From an uncultured Clostridia bacterium (lineage in GTDB: Bacteria > Bacillota > Clostridia > Peptostreptococcales > Anaerovoracaceae): a stretch of DNA of 22,689 bases. Below the pieces are notes generated by a model that did not search any database, was not told the origin of the DNA, and saw only the letters and a program-made list of their open reading frames with translations. The position numbers and the translations under genes were made by a program. Every line of letters starts with the position of its first letter. Position 1 is the first letter of the stretch. Shown piece after piece: positions 1 through 6,481 of this stretch. The stretch covers positions 1 to 22,689 of the forward strand of contig CALDNM010000019.1 of NCBI GenBank assembly GCA_937915045.1. Reading direction: 5' to 3'.

Positions 1-83
1 TCAGGTTGTATCAGAATACTTCTCAAAGTGTAACATATGTGTTGACAGTTAAGAGAATATAAAGAATATATAAATACGCTCCG

Positions 84-112
84 TTGACTTGCGCTTCGCC
101 GCGTGATAAAAT
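84..112 (+). promoter_or_regulatory. Predicted sigma-A promoter of the cbiMQO operon
   Basis: A TTGACT -35 box (84-89) and a TAAAAT -10 box (107-112) are separated by exactly 17 bases. A TG at 104-105 adds an extended -10 signature. Transcription would start near 119, leaving a leader of about 150 bases before cbiM. A second TTGACA at 42-47 has no -10 box at good spacing. Confidence 0.65.
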
Positions 113-188
113 ATTTAACGGAGAAGCCAAGAAGACCTTTCCGAATTCGATGAAAGCGAAATAAAACAATATCGATAATACAGGGAAG

Positions 189-251
189 AACCCGTATCGG
201 ATATCATACAGCATGAATGCTGTGAAGATATTCCGATCAGGTTTTTTATTT
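189..251 (+). terminator. Terminator-like hairpin in the cbiM leader (candidate attenuator)
   Basis: A long stem runs from AACC (189-192) and ATCGGATATC (196-205) through ACAGCAT (208-214), a GA turn, ATGCTGT (217-223), GATAT (227-231), CCGAT (233-237) and GGTT (240-243). It is followed directly by a T-rich run (244-251). It has the form of an intrinsic terminator, lying between the operon promoter and the cbiM ribosome binding site (about 253-265). No gene is seen between the promoter and the hairpin, so it may control read-through into the transporter genes. I do not see the conserved boxes of the cobalamin riboswitch, and I do not recognise the NiCo riboswitch. It could instead terminate transcription from upstream of the window. 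Confidence 0.6.
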
Positions 252-271
252 TAGAGAGGAAAAGGTCAATA

Positions 272-1279
272 ATGCACATTCCAGATAATTATCTCAGTCC
301 TTCAACATGCGTGGTCATGGCTGCTGCCATGGTACCTGTATGGGCTGTTTCTGTTAAAAAAGTAAAAAAAGAAGTCACTAAATCGAAGATGCCGCTTCTG
401 GGTATAGGCGCGGCATTCTCATTTCTGATGATGATGTTCAACGTTCCTCTGCCGGGAGGCACTACGGGACATGCTGTAGGGGGGACGCTTCTTGGCGCTT
501 TGCTTGGGCCGTACGCGGCCTGTATAGCCGTCTCCGTGGCATTGCTTATACAGGCACTTCTTTTCGGGGACGGAGGGATCCTTTCATTCGGGGCGAACTG
601 CTTCAACATGGCGTTCGTGCTTCCTTTTGTGGGATATTTCATATATAAGTTCATCAAGGACAGAACAAAGTCTACTACAGGAGAATATATCGGACTTGGC
701 GTTGGAGCTTACTTCGGTATAAATGCGGCGGCGCTCTGCGCGGCGGTAGAATTCGGGCTTCAGCCTCTCCTGTTCCACAATGCGGCGGGGCAGGCGCTTT
801 ACAGTCCGTATCCGCTTTCGGTCTCGATACCGGCGATGACGATACCTCATCTTCTCGTCGCGGGACCTGTGGAAGTGCTCTTCGCGATAGTGATATTCGC
901 GTTCGTGAAGAAGACATCGCCGGGCGTACTATATGAAGGAAAGCCGAAAAGAACAAAACCTGTCATTGGTCTGATCGCGGCACTCATATGCCTTACTCCT
1001 ATAGGACTTCTTGCCACTGGCACTGCGTGGGGAGAATGGGGGACCGATGAGATCAGCAAGGTCATGTCAGGAGGTGTATCACTTGGATATACTCCGAGCG
1101 GTATGGCAAACGGGTTCAGCTGGAAGGCGCTCATGCCGGACTATACAGTCGCGGGCATGCCTGAGGTCGTCGGATATATTTTGTCGGCGGTCGTAGGCGT
1201 CGCGCTGCTGGTGATAACATTCAAACTTATTTCAAATATGAAGAGAAACGATTGTGGAGAAAGCGGAAGCGCGGCCTGA
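272..1279 (+). CDS. cbiM: ECF-type cobalt/nickel transporter substrate-binding membrane protein CbiM
   Basis: This is the integral membrane component that binds cobalt or nickel in an energy-coupling-factor importer. The protein starts MHIPDNYLSP, the family's N-terminal metal-site signature, where Met1 and His2 help hold the ion. A further histidine is at residue 67 in PGGTTGHAVGG, the position of the third ligand as I recall it from NikM structures. About seven hydrophobic segments follow. At 335 aa it is longer than minimal CbiM (about 220-250 aa); the extra C-terminal part ends in one membrane helix and resembles the fused NikN/CbiN-like (PDGLE) extension. A good ribosome binding site (AGAGAGGAAAAGG) precedes the ATG. 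It overlaps the start of cbiQ by 26 bases. Cobalt versus nickel cannot be decided from sequence alone. Confidence 0.93.
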   Translation: MHIPDNYLSPSTCVVMAAAMVPVWAVSVKKVKKEVTKSKMPLLGIGAAFSFLMMMFNVPLPGGTTGHAVGGTLLGALLGPYAACIAVSVALLIQALLFGDGGILSFGANCFNMAFVLPFVGYFIYKFIKDRTKSTTGEYIGLGVGAYFGINAAALCAAVEFGLQPLLFHNAAGQALYSPYPLSVSIPAMTIPHLLVAGPVEVLFAIVIFAFVKKTSPGVLYEGKPKRTKPVIGLIAALICLTPIGLLATGTAWGEWGTDEISKVMSGGVSLGYTPSGMANGFSWKALMPDYTVAGMPEVVGYILSAVVGVALLVITFKLISNMKRNDCGESGSAA

Positions 1280-1613
1280 GCGGAGAGATCTGCCTGAATG
1301 GCTGCTGGAAACAGATGAATATATCCCAACGGGGAACAAAGACGGATTCATAAACAAGAGTATCCTTACTGTTCTCGGTGTCATTTCGAGGATCAGAAGC
1401 CAGAGCATGATAAGCGCGACGAAATATCAGATAAACGCGTCTGTCAAACTGCTCTGCGCTCTGATGCTGGTAGTATTTGTTGTGACATCGAGGCAGACCT
1501 CGTTTCTGAAATTTATCCTGGCGTACGAACTGGTCACGCTGAGATCGGAAGAGCACACGTCTGAACGCTGTGTCTTATGCCGGCGCCTGTTATTAAGAAA
1601 GTGCTCAGGGTGA
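1254..1613 (+). CDS. cbiQ: CbiQ, N-terminal part (broken by inserted adapter sequence)
   Basis: This is the first part of the ECF transporter transmembrane protein CbiQ, which couples the ATPase to CbiM. Genuine residues run from a GTG start at 1254 to codon 1539-1541 and include the family-like SILTVLGVISRIRSQ segment and a first hydrophobic stretch. From 1542 the frame reads RSEEHTSE, the translation of the Illumina TruSeq adapter, and stops at 1613 after nonsense sequence. Deleting 1542-1570 joins this frame to the 1571-2113 frame and gives one protein of 276 aa, a normal CbiQ length. The gene overlaps cbiM and is followed by cbiO, the usual cbiMQO order. The break is very probably an assembly error, not a real mutation. 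The GTG start is the only reasonable one, but its ribosome binding site is weak. Confidence 0.85.
   Translation: MEKAEARPERRDLPEWLLETDEYIPTGNKDGFINKSILTVLGVISRIRSQSMISATKYQINASVKLLCALMLVVFVVTSRQTSFLKFILAYELVTLRSEEHTSERCVLCRRLLLRKCSG
1542..1570 (+). other. Illumina TruSeq adapter sequence embedded in the assembly
   Basis: Bases 1542-1566 begin AGATCGGAAGAGCACACGTC and continue TGAAC, a 25-base perfect match to the TruSeq read-through adapter as I know it. The next bases, 1565-1570 (ACGCTG), repeat 1536-1541, so the net insertion is 29 bases. Removing 29 bases restores the cbiQ reading frame exactly. The complementary strand reads VCSSDL, the matching reverse-frame translation of this adapter. 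Confidence 0.96.
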
Positions 1614-2113
1614 GCATAAGCATGTCGCTTTTCACCTTTATAATAATGGTGCCGGCTCTTATATGGGGCAATGTCTACAGCTGTGAGGTGATCACTGTGA
1701 AGGTCTTCCTGACTGTCACGGCGGTGAATCTGCTGTCGTATACTACGCGGTGGAACGATATCACAAATTCGCTCAAGAGAGTGCATTTCCCGGACATGTT
1801 CATATTCGTGCTCGATATAACAATCAAGTATATCGTGATGCTCGGTGACCTCGTTCTGAATATGCTTTACGCGCTTAAGCTGAGATCAGTAGGAAAGAGC
1901 CGCAGCAAATACGGATCGCTGTCCGGAGTCGCCGGTACAGCGTATATAAAATCACAGGAAATGGCTGTCGAGATGTACCACGCTATGGAATGCAGGGGAT
2001 TCGAAGGTGAGTACAGGGTGTTTGTAAGAGGACATTTCAAATGGACAGACGCGGCATATCTTCTGCTGTACGCGGGGATAACAGCGCTGTTCATATTTTA
2101 CGCAAGCATGTGA
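1577..2113 (+). CDS. cbiQ: CbiQ, C-terminal part (broken by inserted adapter sequence)
   Basis: This is the remaining part of the ECF transmembrane protein CbiQ, in another frame because of the inserted adapter. The true coding frame resumes at codon 1571 (CLMPAPVIKKVLR); the ATG at 1577 is internal and has no ribosome binding site. Several membrane segments are visible, such as SLFTFIIMVPALIWG and FVLDITIKYIVMLGDLVL. Near the C-terminus, the EMYHAMECRGFEGEY segment matches the AMxxRGF-type coupling region of CbiQ/EcfT proteins, which contacts the ATPase. It ends 15 bases before cbiO, whose ribosome binding site lies in that gap. It should be read together with 1254-1541 as a single gene. Confidence 0.88.
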   Translation: MPAPVIKKVLRVSISMSLFTFIIMVPALIWGNVYSCEVITVKVFLTVTAVNLLSYTTRWNDITNSLKRVHFPDMFIFVLDITIKYIVMLGDLVLNMLYALKLRSVGKSRSKYGSLSGVAGTAYIKSQEMAVEMYHAMECRGFEGEYRVFVRGHFKWTDAAYLLLYAGITALFIFYASM

Positions 2114-2128
2114 TAAAGGGGAACAAGG

Positions 2129-2932
2129 ATGGACAGTATCGAAAAATCGATGATAGAGTTGCGTGATATCACGTATTCATATGATGATCACATCGCGCTG
2201 GATCAAATAACATTCAGCATAAATAAGGGAGAAGCACTCGCGTTCATGGGACCGAACGGCAGCGGGAAATCGACGCTGCTCAAAATCATGAACGGCCTCA
2301 TCTTTGCCGACAGAGGTGTCTATAAATTCGATGGTGAAGAGATAACTGAGAAGAAAATGAAAGATGCGATCTTTTCAAAAAGCCTTCACAAAAGGGTAGG
2401 CTTCATCTTTCAAAATTCAGACGCGCAGCTTTTTAACACTACAGTGTTTGATGAGATAGCTTTCGGGCCGAGACAGATGGGCATGGATGAGGACACAGTG
2501 AAGAAAAGGACGGACGACTGTATTGAGATGCTCGAGATCGAACCTCTCAAAGATCGTTCGCCGTATCATCTCAGCGGCGGCGAAAAACACAAGGTCGCAA
2601 TAGCGGCAGTCCTTGCTCTTGATCCGGATATACTGATACTTGATGAGCCTATGATAGGACTTGATCCAAGAGCGCAGAGATGGCTGGTCGATTTTCTGAA
2701 CAGACTCAATGACGCGGGAAAGACGATCATTACTTCTACACACAATCTGGAACTTGTCCATGAGATCTCAGACAGAGCGATATTGTTTGGGGAAGATCAT
2801 CGCATCCTTGCCGACGCGTCGACAAACAGTATACTGGGTGACGCGGACAGGCTGGTAAAAGCGAATCTGGTAGATGAATATTATCATGTACATCACGATA
2901 ACGGTCATATACATTTTCACGACCACGAATAG
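2129..2932 (+). CDS. cbiO: ECF-type cobalt/nickel transporter ATP-binding protein CbiO
   Basis: This is the cytoplasmic ATPase that powers the CbiM/CbiQ importer. All the ABC motifs are present in order: Walker A GPNGSGKST (residues 41-49), Q-loop FQNSDAQLF, signature LSGGEKHK, Walker B DILILDEP and the switch histidine in STHNLE. Its 267 aa are typical of the family. The C-terminus carries a histidine-rich tail, EYYHVHHDNGHIHFHDHE, which suits a nickel or cobalt role, either metal storage or sensing. The start at 2129 follows AAAGGGGAACAAGG; the ATG at 2150 (MIELRDITYSY) is a possible later start but lacks a binding site. It is the last gene of the operon and ends 4 bases from the convergent LysR gene. 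Confidence 0.95.
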   Translation: MDSIEKSMIELRDITYSYDDHIALDQITFSINKGEALAFMGPNGSGKSTLLKIMNGLIFADRGVYKFDGEEITEKKMKDAIFSKSLHKRVGFIFQNSDAQLFNTTVFDEIAFGPRQMGMDEDTVKKRTDDCIEMLEIEPLKDRSPYHLSGGEKHKVAIAAVLALDPDILILDEPMIGLDPRAQRWLVDFLNRLNDAGKTIITSTHNLELVHEISDRAILFGEDHRILADASTNSILGDADRLVKANLVDEYYHVHHDNGHIHFHDHE

Positions 2933-2936
2933 CTGC

Positions 2937-3830
2937 TCAAATATTTGTGCTGCCGCCGATACCGGCGAGGTAATGTTTAAGATAAACTGTGAACATGTCG
3001 ATCGCTTTTTGTTGTGTGCTCCGTGGATTTACATGTACTATAAGACAACTCTCTCTGTCGGGAGGGCCGCCTTTGAGTTCAAGGACATTTATATCGGTCT
3101 GGCTGGCAAAGTGATCGGCTACGGTGCGCGGCACGATCGCCCATGTTTCTGGTTCGTCAAGGAAATCTATTATCATCGACATTCTGTTCACGCGCACGTG
3201 TGGTGAGAATGGATGTATTTTCAGGGTCTCACGCCATCTCATGTATTCCGGGCCCCACTGGAGCACGATCTCTTTTTCCGGATCCATGTCATCTGCTGAA
3301 ACTTCTTTTCTGTCACCGGCAATATCAAATTTTGATATGATAACATATGATTCGCGAAGTATAGGTTTTATGTCGACCTGAGCGCTGCTGATGACGTTGA
3401 GGAGCAGGCCGGCATCGGCTTCGCGTTTTTCTACCAGATCATATATTTCTCCTGAATCAAGTGTCCGGATGTCCAGATCGATGCCGGGCTCTTCTTTCGC
3501 GATGTACTTGAAGAGCGGCATGTACGTAGCGAGACTGTCGTTGCAGGCTATAGTCATACTCATTCTGCCGGATTTGTTTTTCATTTCTTCTGTTTCCTGA
3601 CAGAGCGCGGACCAGCGTTCCGCTATATCGATGAATTGATTTCCGTATGACGTCAGCTGGACTGTCTTGAAACCCTTTTTCCTTTCAATAAGAGTCACGC
3701 CGATCTCTTTTTCCAGGGATTTAAGTCTTTGGCTGACAGCGGCCTGCGAAAGGAAAAGCTTTTCAGCTGCTTTTGATATACTTCTCGTTTCTACGATTGC
3801 GAGAAATGTGGACACATCTTCCTGCTTCAT
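2937..3830 (-). CDS. LysR-family transcriptional regulator
   Basis: This 297-aa protein is a LysR-type DNA-binding regulator. Residues 1-60 hold the winged helix-turn-helix (STFLAIVETRSISKAAEKLF, then LSQAAVSQRLKSLEKEIG). Residues from about 90 form the periplasmic-binding-protein-like effector domain, beginning RMSMTIACNDSLATYMP. The start ATG has a clear AAAGGAG binding site. The gene converges on cbiO with only 4 bases between the stop codons, so no shared terminator fits there. The effector is unknown. Its position next to a metal transporter does not prove a link, because LysR regulators usually control divergent neighbours, and the gene on that side is the flavodoxin operon about 340 bases away. 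Confidence 0.92.
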   Translation of the reverse strand: MKQEDVSTFLAIVETRSISKAAEKLFLSQAAVSQRLKSLEKEIGVTLIERKKGFKTVQLTSYGNQFIDIAERWSALCQETEEMKNKSGRMSMTIACNDSLATYMPLFKYIAKEEPGIDLDIRTLDSGEIYDLVEKREADAGLLLNVISSAQVDIKPILRESYVIISKFDIAGDRKEVSADDMDPEKEIVLQWGPEYMRWRETLKIHPFSPHVRVNRMSMIIDFLDEPETWAIVPRTVADHFASQTDINVLELKGGPPDRESCLIVHVNPRSTQQKAIDMFTVYLKHYLAGIGGSTNI

Positions 3831-3852
3831 GATAGGATCTCCTTTGAATAAT

Positions 3853-3872
3853 ATTATAGTGCTATGATATCA
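3853..3872 (-). promoter_or_regulatory. Possible promoter and palindromes upstream of the LysR gene
   Basis: On the minus strand a TATAAT -10 box (3858-3853) lies about 25 bases before the start codon, but the -35 region is weak. Two palindromes overlap or adjoin it: ATAGTGCTAT (3856-3865) and TGATATCA (3865-3872). LysR regulators often bind dyads near their own promoter, so autoregulation is plausible but not shown. Confidence 0.35.
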
Positions 3873-4004
3873 ATAAATATAAGTAAAATCAATATTAATT
3901 ACGATAAATATTTGCTATTAATATAAGGGAGAATAGGGTAATATAGATATGCAGTAAATGATGACAATGTAATGATGATTACCATAATACATTACATAGG
4001 AACG

Positions 4005-4053
4005 AACGCTTTCACGGCTCTTTGAAGATCGCCGGCGAAGCGTTTTTTCTTTT
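4005..4053 (+). terminator. Intrinsic terminator with no recognised upstream gene
   Basis: AACGCTT (4005-4011) pairs with AAGCGTT (4038-4044), and CGGC (4015-4018) pairs with GCCG (4031-4034) inside it. The stem is followed by a long T tract (4043-4055, interrupted by one C). The T tract is on the plus strand, so it stops rightward transcription, yet no rightward gene lies between cbiO and this site. The 150 bases before it (3859-4004) are A/T-rich with no usable ORF, so it may end a small RNA or block read-through into the flavodoxin promoter. Confidence 0.65.
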
Positions 4054-4066
4054 TTGAGTTCAAGTA

Positions 4067-4095
4067 TTGACATATACTCATTATGAGATTATTCT
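4067..4095 (+). promoter_or_regulatory. Predicted sigma-A promoter of the flavodoxin-MarR operon
   Basis: A consensus TTGACA (4067-4072) and a TATTCT -10 box (4090-4095) are spaced 17 bases apart. The start point would be near 4102. The spacer contains a palindrome, CTCATTATGAG, suggesting a repressor site inside the promoter. Confidence 0.7.
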
Positions 4096-4137
4096 GAAAG
4101 CAGATATAGTTCATTAATGAACTGTTCATAATGAAAC
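4077..4137 (+). promoter_or_regulatory. Three tandem palindromes, probable MarR operator cluster
   Basis: Three related inverted repeats share a TCATTA(A)TGA-like core: CTCATTATGAG (4077-4087, between the -35 and -10 boxes), GTTCATTAATGAAC (4109-4122, a perfect 14-base palindrome near the transcription start) and the imperfect GTTCATAATGAAAC (4124-4137). MarR dimers bind short A/T-rich palindromes, and a MarR gene is second in this operon. Autorepression is therefore the simplest reading. Confidence 0.6.
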
Positions 4138-4166
4138 TTGATTTGATCACGAAAAAGGAGAAGAAT

Positions 4167-4703
4167 ATGCTTAAATATGTAGTTGCTTACTCCAGTCAGA
4201 CCGGCAATACGAAACAGATAGCCGACAGTATTTTCAGCGCTTTACCAGTATCTGACGAGGAGAAGGAAATGGTAGATATCGCTGAGAGCGGATTTTTGAG
4301 GGACGCCGAAACTTATTTCATAGGGTTCCCGATCCACAAGGGGACATGCAGCATGGAAGTCATAGACAGCCTGGCAGAACTACATGAAGCGGGGATCGCT
4401 CTTTTCGCGACATGCGGAGCAGATCCTTCTGAAGGTTACAAGAAAGAGATAGAACAGAATGTCAGAGCCTGGATAGAAGAAGATAATGAATTTCTTGGAT
4501 TCTTTCTCTGCCAGGGCAGGATGCGGGAAGAGGTGCGTGACAGGTACGCTTCATTGAAAAACGATGAGAATGCCGAAATGGTGGAAAGAATGATATCAAA
4601 TTTCGACGAAGCTCTCGAGCATCCGGATGAGCTGGATCTGGCTGACGCGTCGTATTTTGCCAAGAGCATATCGAAAATGAGAGAGGGGAACGGAGATGAA
4701 TGA
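4167..4703 (+). CDS. Flavodoxin-family protein
   Basis: This is a small FMN-binding electron carrier or flavodoxin-like redox partner of 178 aa. The N-terminal strand and phosphate loop, KYVVAYSSQTGNTKQIA, form the classic T/S-x-T-G-N-T FMN-phosphate site. Later segments, YFIGFPIHKGTCS and LFATCGADPSEGY, correspond to the flavin-flanking loops, and GFFLCQGRM is a cysteine-containing motif I associate with clostridial members of this group. An upstream in-frame ATG at 4131 exists, but the start at 4167 has the good AAAAAGGAG site and begins with the domain. It overlaps the MarR gene by 8 bases. The BilS flavodoxins of bilirubin-reductase operons are a possible relative, but no BilR-type reductase is adjacent, so the partner enzyme is unknown. 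Confidence 0.88.
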   Translation: MLKYVVAYSSQTGNTKQIADSIFSALPVSDEEKEMVDIAESGFLRDAETYFIGFPIHKGTCSMEVIDSLAELHEAGIALFATCGADPSEGYKKEIEQNVRAWIEEDNEFLGFFLCQGRMREEVRDRYASLKNDENAEMVERMISNFDEALEHPDELDLADASYFAKSISKMREGNGDE

Positions 4704-5154
4704 ATGTAATTCTCTCGCGGATGTGAATCTAAACGTTCTTTTCGCGGGACAGCAGTTCCGGAAACTCTACGACAGGATGACAAACGAAGTATCATCCAAA
4801 TACGGGCTTGCCCGGATGGAACTGGATATACTGATGTTCCTTGCTGAAAATCCTGATATAGATACAGCGAAAGACATTGTAGAACTCAAATTCATGGCTA
4901 AATCAGGAATTTCAAAGGCTATAGACACCCTGACGAAAAAAGGATACCTTGGAGTCTTTCAGGATGAAGACGACAGACGAGTGTTCCACTTGCAGCTCAA
5001 AGAAGCCGCCGGAGCGGTGATCGACGCCATGATGGATGTCCAGGGCAGAGTGACAGAGATAATATTCCGCGGCATAACAGACGATGAGGTCAGAGTCCTT
5101 AGAAACCTTGCCGCGAGGATATCATTCAATATAAATCGTGAATTGGCAAGTTAA
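4696..5154 (+). CDS. MarR-family transcriptional regulator
   Basis: This 152-aa protein is a winged helix-turn-helix regulator of the MarR type. The core DNA-binding part contains MELDILMFLAENPDID, the recognition helix AKSGISKAIDTLTKKGYL and a wing with the typical D-x-R pattern in DEDDRRVFHLQL. N- and C-terminal helices would form the dimer interface. It is translationally coupled to the flavodoxin gene (8-base overlap) and shares its promoter, where three palindromes are candidate binding sites. Its stop codon overlaps the stop codon of the convergent aldo/keto reductase gene. The inducer is unknown. Confidence 0.9.
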   Translation: MNECNSLADVNLNVLFAGQQFRKLYDRMTNEVSSKYGLARMELDILMFLAENPDIDTAKDIVELKFMAKSGISKAIDTLTKKGYLGVFQDEDDRRVFHLQLKEAAGAVIDAMMDVQGRVTEIIFRGITDDEVRVLRNLAARISFNINRELAS

Positions 5155-6329
5155 TATTTATACATCCGGCATATGATCCAGTCGATGAATCTGCAGATAA
5201 AGTTGCCGTAATATTTATTTACGTGAACTAACTCTTCCGGGATATCTATCCCCTGAGGGCAATGGGGTCTGCATTTCCCGCATTTTACACATAGATCAGC
5301 GCCGGATTTTTTATTCCTCAGGACGGTGCACATTATATAGTTCTTTATTCCCTCGTAGTAATTATCGGTGTGACCGATATTGTACGCGTTGAAACATCCA
5401 GGGATGTCGACATCGTTCGGGCACGGCATGCAGTAACCGCAGCCGGTGCACGGTACTTTGACTTTCTCGTTGATGAGTTCTTTTATTTCGGCCAGAAACG
5501 CGTGGTCATCTTCAGTGAGTTCTCCAACGCGGGCAGTATTTGCTACACGGAGGTTTTCTTCAAGCATGGTCATAGAATTCATACCCGAAAGTACAACTGT
5601 AGGACCGGGCTGATCCCAGATCCATCTGAATGCCCATTCTGCCGGTGATACAGTAGGCGCGTATTTCCTGAAAAGCGAAGAAGCCTTCTTCGGAAGGTGG
5701 TCTACGAGCCGTCCCCCGCGGAGAGGTTCCATGATTATTACAGGAATATTCTTCGATGCGGCGTATTCAAGCCCTTTTCTTCCGGCCTGCGTAGTCTCAT
5801 CCATATAGTTGTATTGTATCTGACAGAAATCCCAGTTGTAGCAATCCAGTACTTCACAGAAAGATACGCTGTTTCCATGATAAGAGAATCCGATGTTCCT
5901 GATCTGACCGGAAGCTTTTTTATCCTCTATCCATTTCTCGATACCCAATTTCTTCAGACGTTCCCAGACGGCGACATCGGGAAGCATGTGCATAAGATAA
6001 TAATCTACATGATCGGTCTTCAGTCTTTCGAGTTCAGTATTGAAATACTTGTCGAGATCGTCCGATGTTTTAAGAAGATAGTGAGGCAGTTTTGTCGCGA
6101 TCTTGATCTTATCGCGGCATCCGATCCTCTGTACTACTGTGCCGAGAGCTTCTTCGATGCCGGGATATGTATAAGCCGCGTCGAAATAATTCACTCCGGA
6201 ATCGACAGCCCTTCTTATTTCGCGTTCTGTTTCACTGAGATCGATCTTTGCTCCGGATTTTGGCAGCCTCATACAGCCGAAACCCAATATCGAAAGCGGG
6301 TCGTGTCCGCCGACTTGTCTGTATTGCAT
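5151..6329 (-). CDS. Aldo/keto reductase with C-terminal 4Fe-4S ferredoxin domain
   Basis: This is an NAD(P)H-type aldo/keto reductase fused to an iron-sulfur domain; the substrate is unknown. Residues 1-270 form the TIM barrel, with LGFGCMRLP near the start, the catalytic-type D and Y in VNYFDAAYTYPG, K in KIATKLP and H in DYYLMHMLP. The C-terminal part has two cysteine clusters, CTGCGYCMPCP and CVKCGKCRPHCP, able to hold two 4Fe-4S centres. The start at 6329 is chosen because GGAGG lies just upstream and the family motif follows; this gives 392 aa. An upstream in-frame ATG would add 21 unsupported residues. The gene is monocistronic, convergent with the MarR gene (stop codons overlap) and divergent from the cardiolipin synthase gene. 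The fusion suggests electron exchange with ferredoxin or a flavodoxin, possibly the neighbouring one. Confidence 0.92.
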   Translation of the reverse strand: MQYRQVGGHDPLSILGFGCMRLPKSGAKIDLSETEREIRRAVDSGVNYFDAAYTYPGIEEALGTVVQRIGCRDKIKIATKLPHYLLKTSDDLDKYFNTELERLKTDHVDYYLMHMLPDVAVWERLKKLGIEKWIEDKKASGQIRNIGFSYHGNSVSFCEVLDCYNWDFCQIQYNYMDETTQAGRKGLEYAASKNIPVIIMEPLRGGRLVDHLPKKASSLFRKYAPTVSPAEWAFRWIWDQPGPTVVLSGMNSMTMLEENLRVANTARVGELTEDDHAFLAEIKELINEKVKVPCTGCGYCMPCPNDVDIPGCFNAYNIGHTDNYYEGIKNYIMCTVLRNKKSGADLCVKCGKCRPHCPQGIDIPEELVHVNKYYGNFICRFIDWIICRMYKY

Positions 6330-6356
6330 TTGTTCCTCCAAATAATAAACAAAATA

Positions 6357-6399
6357 TAGCATATCGTTGCTTGACATGCCGTCAAAAGACAAGTAGATT
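6357..6399. promoter_or_regulatory. Divergent promoters with a shared palindrome
   Basis: On the plus strand TTGACA (6371-6376) and TAGATT (6394-6399) are 17 bases apart. On the minus strand TTGACG (6385-6380) and TATGCT (6363-6358) are 16 apart. The two -35 boxes form the arms of one inverted repeat, TTGAC-ATGCC-GTCAA (6371-6385), so one protein bound there could affect both directions. A second TATAAT (6467-6472) lies just before cls. Confidence 0.45.
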
Positions 6400-6481
6400 A
6401 TATCATAAAAGGAAAATAATTGAGTATGATGGCATCATAAAATTATGTGTTGAGATGTAATTGAGGTATAATAATTCTATT

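Noticed and set aside
23..214. 63-codon minus-strand ORF upstream of cbiM
   Set aside because: It runs antisense through the promoter and leader hairpin, has no ribosome binding site I can see, and matches no family I know.
272..2932. Natural pseudogenisation of the metal transporter
   Set aside because: The break contains exact sequencing-adapter bases and vanishes on their removal; cbiM and cbiO are intact.
4131..4166. Earlier in-frame ATG for the flavodoxin
   Set aside because: It lies inside the third palindrome, has no ribosome binding site, and adds 12 residues that do not fit the family N-terminus.
5697..6359. 220-codon plus-strand ORF opposite the aldo/keto reductase
   Set aside because: It is the antisense frame of a gene with complete family motifs; it has no binding site and no domain.
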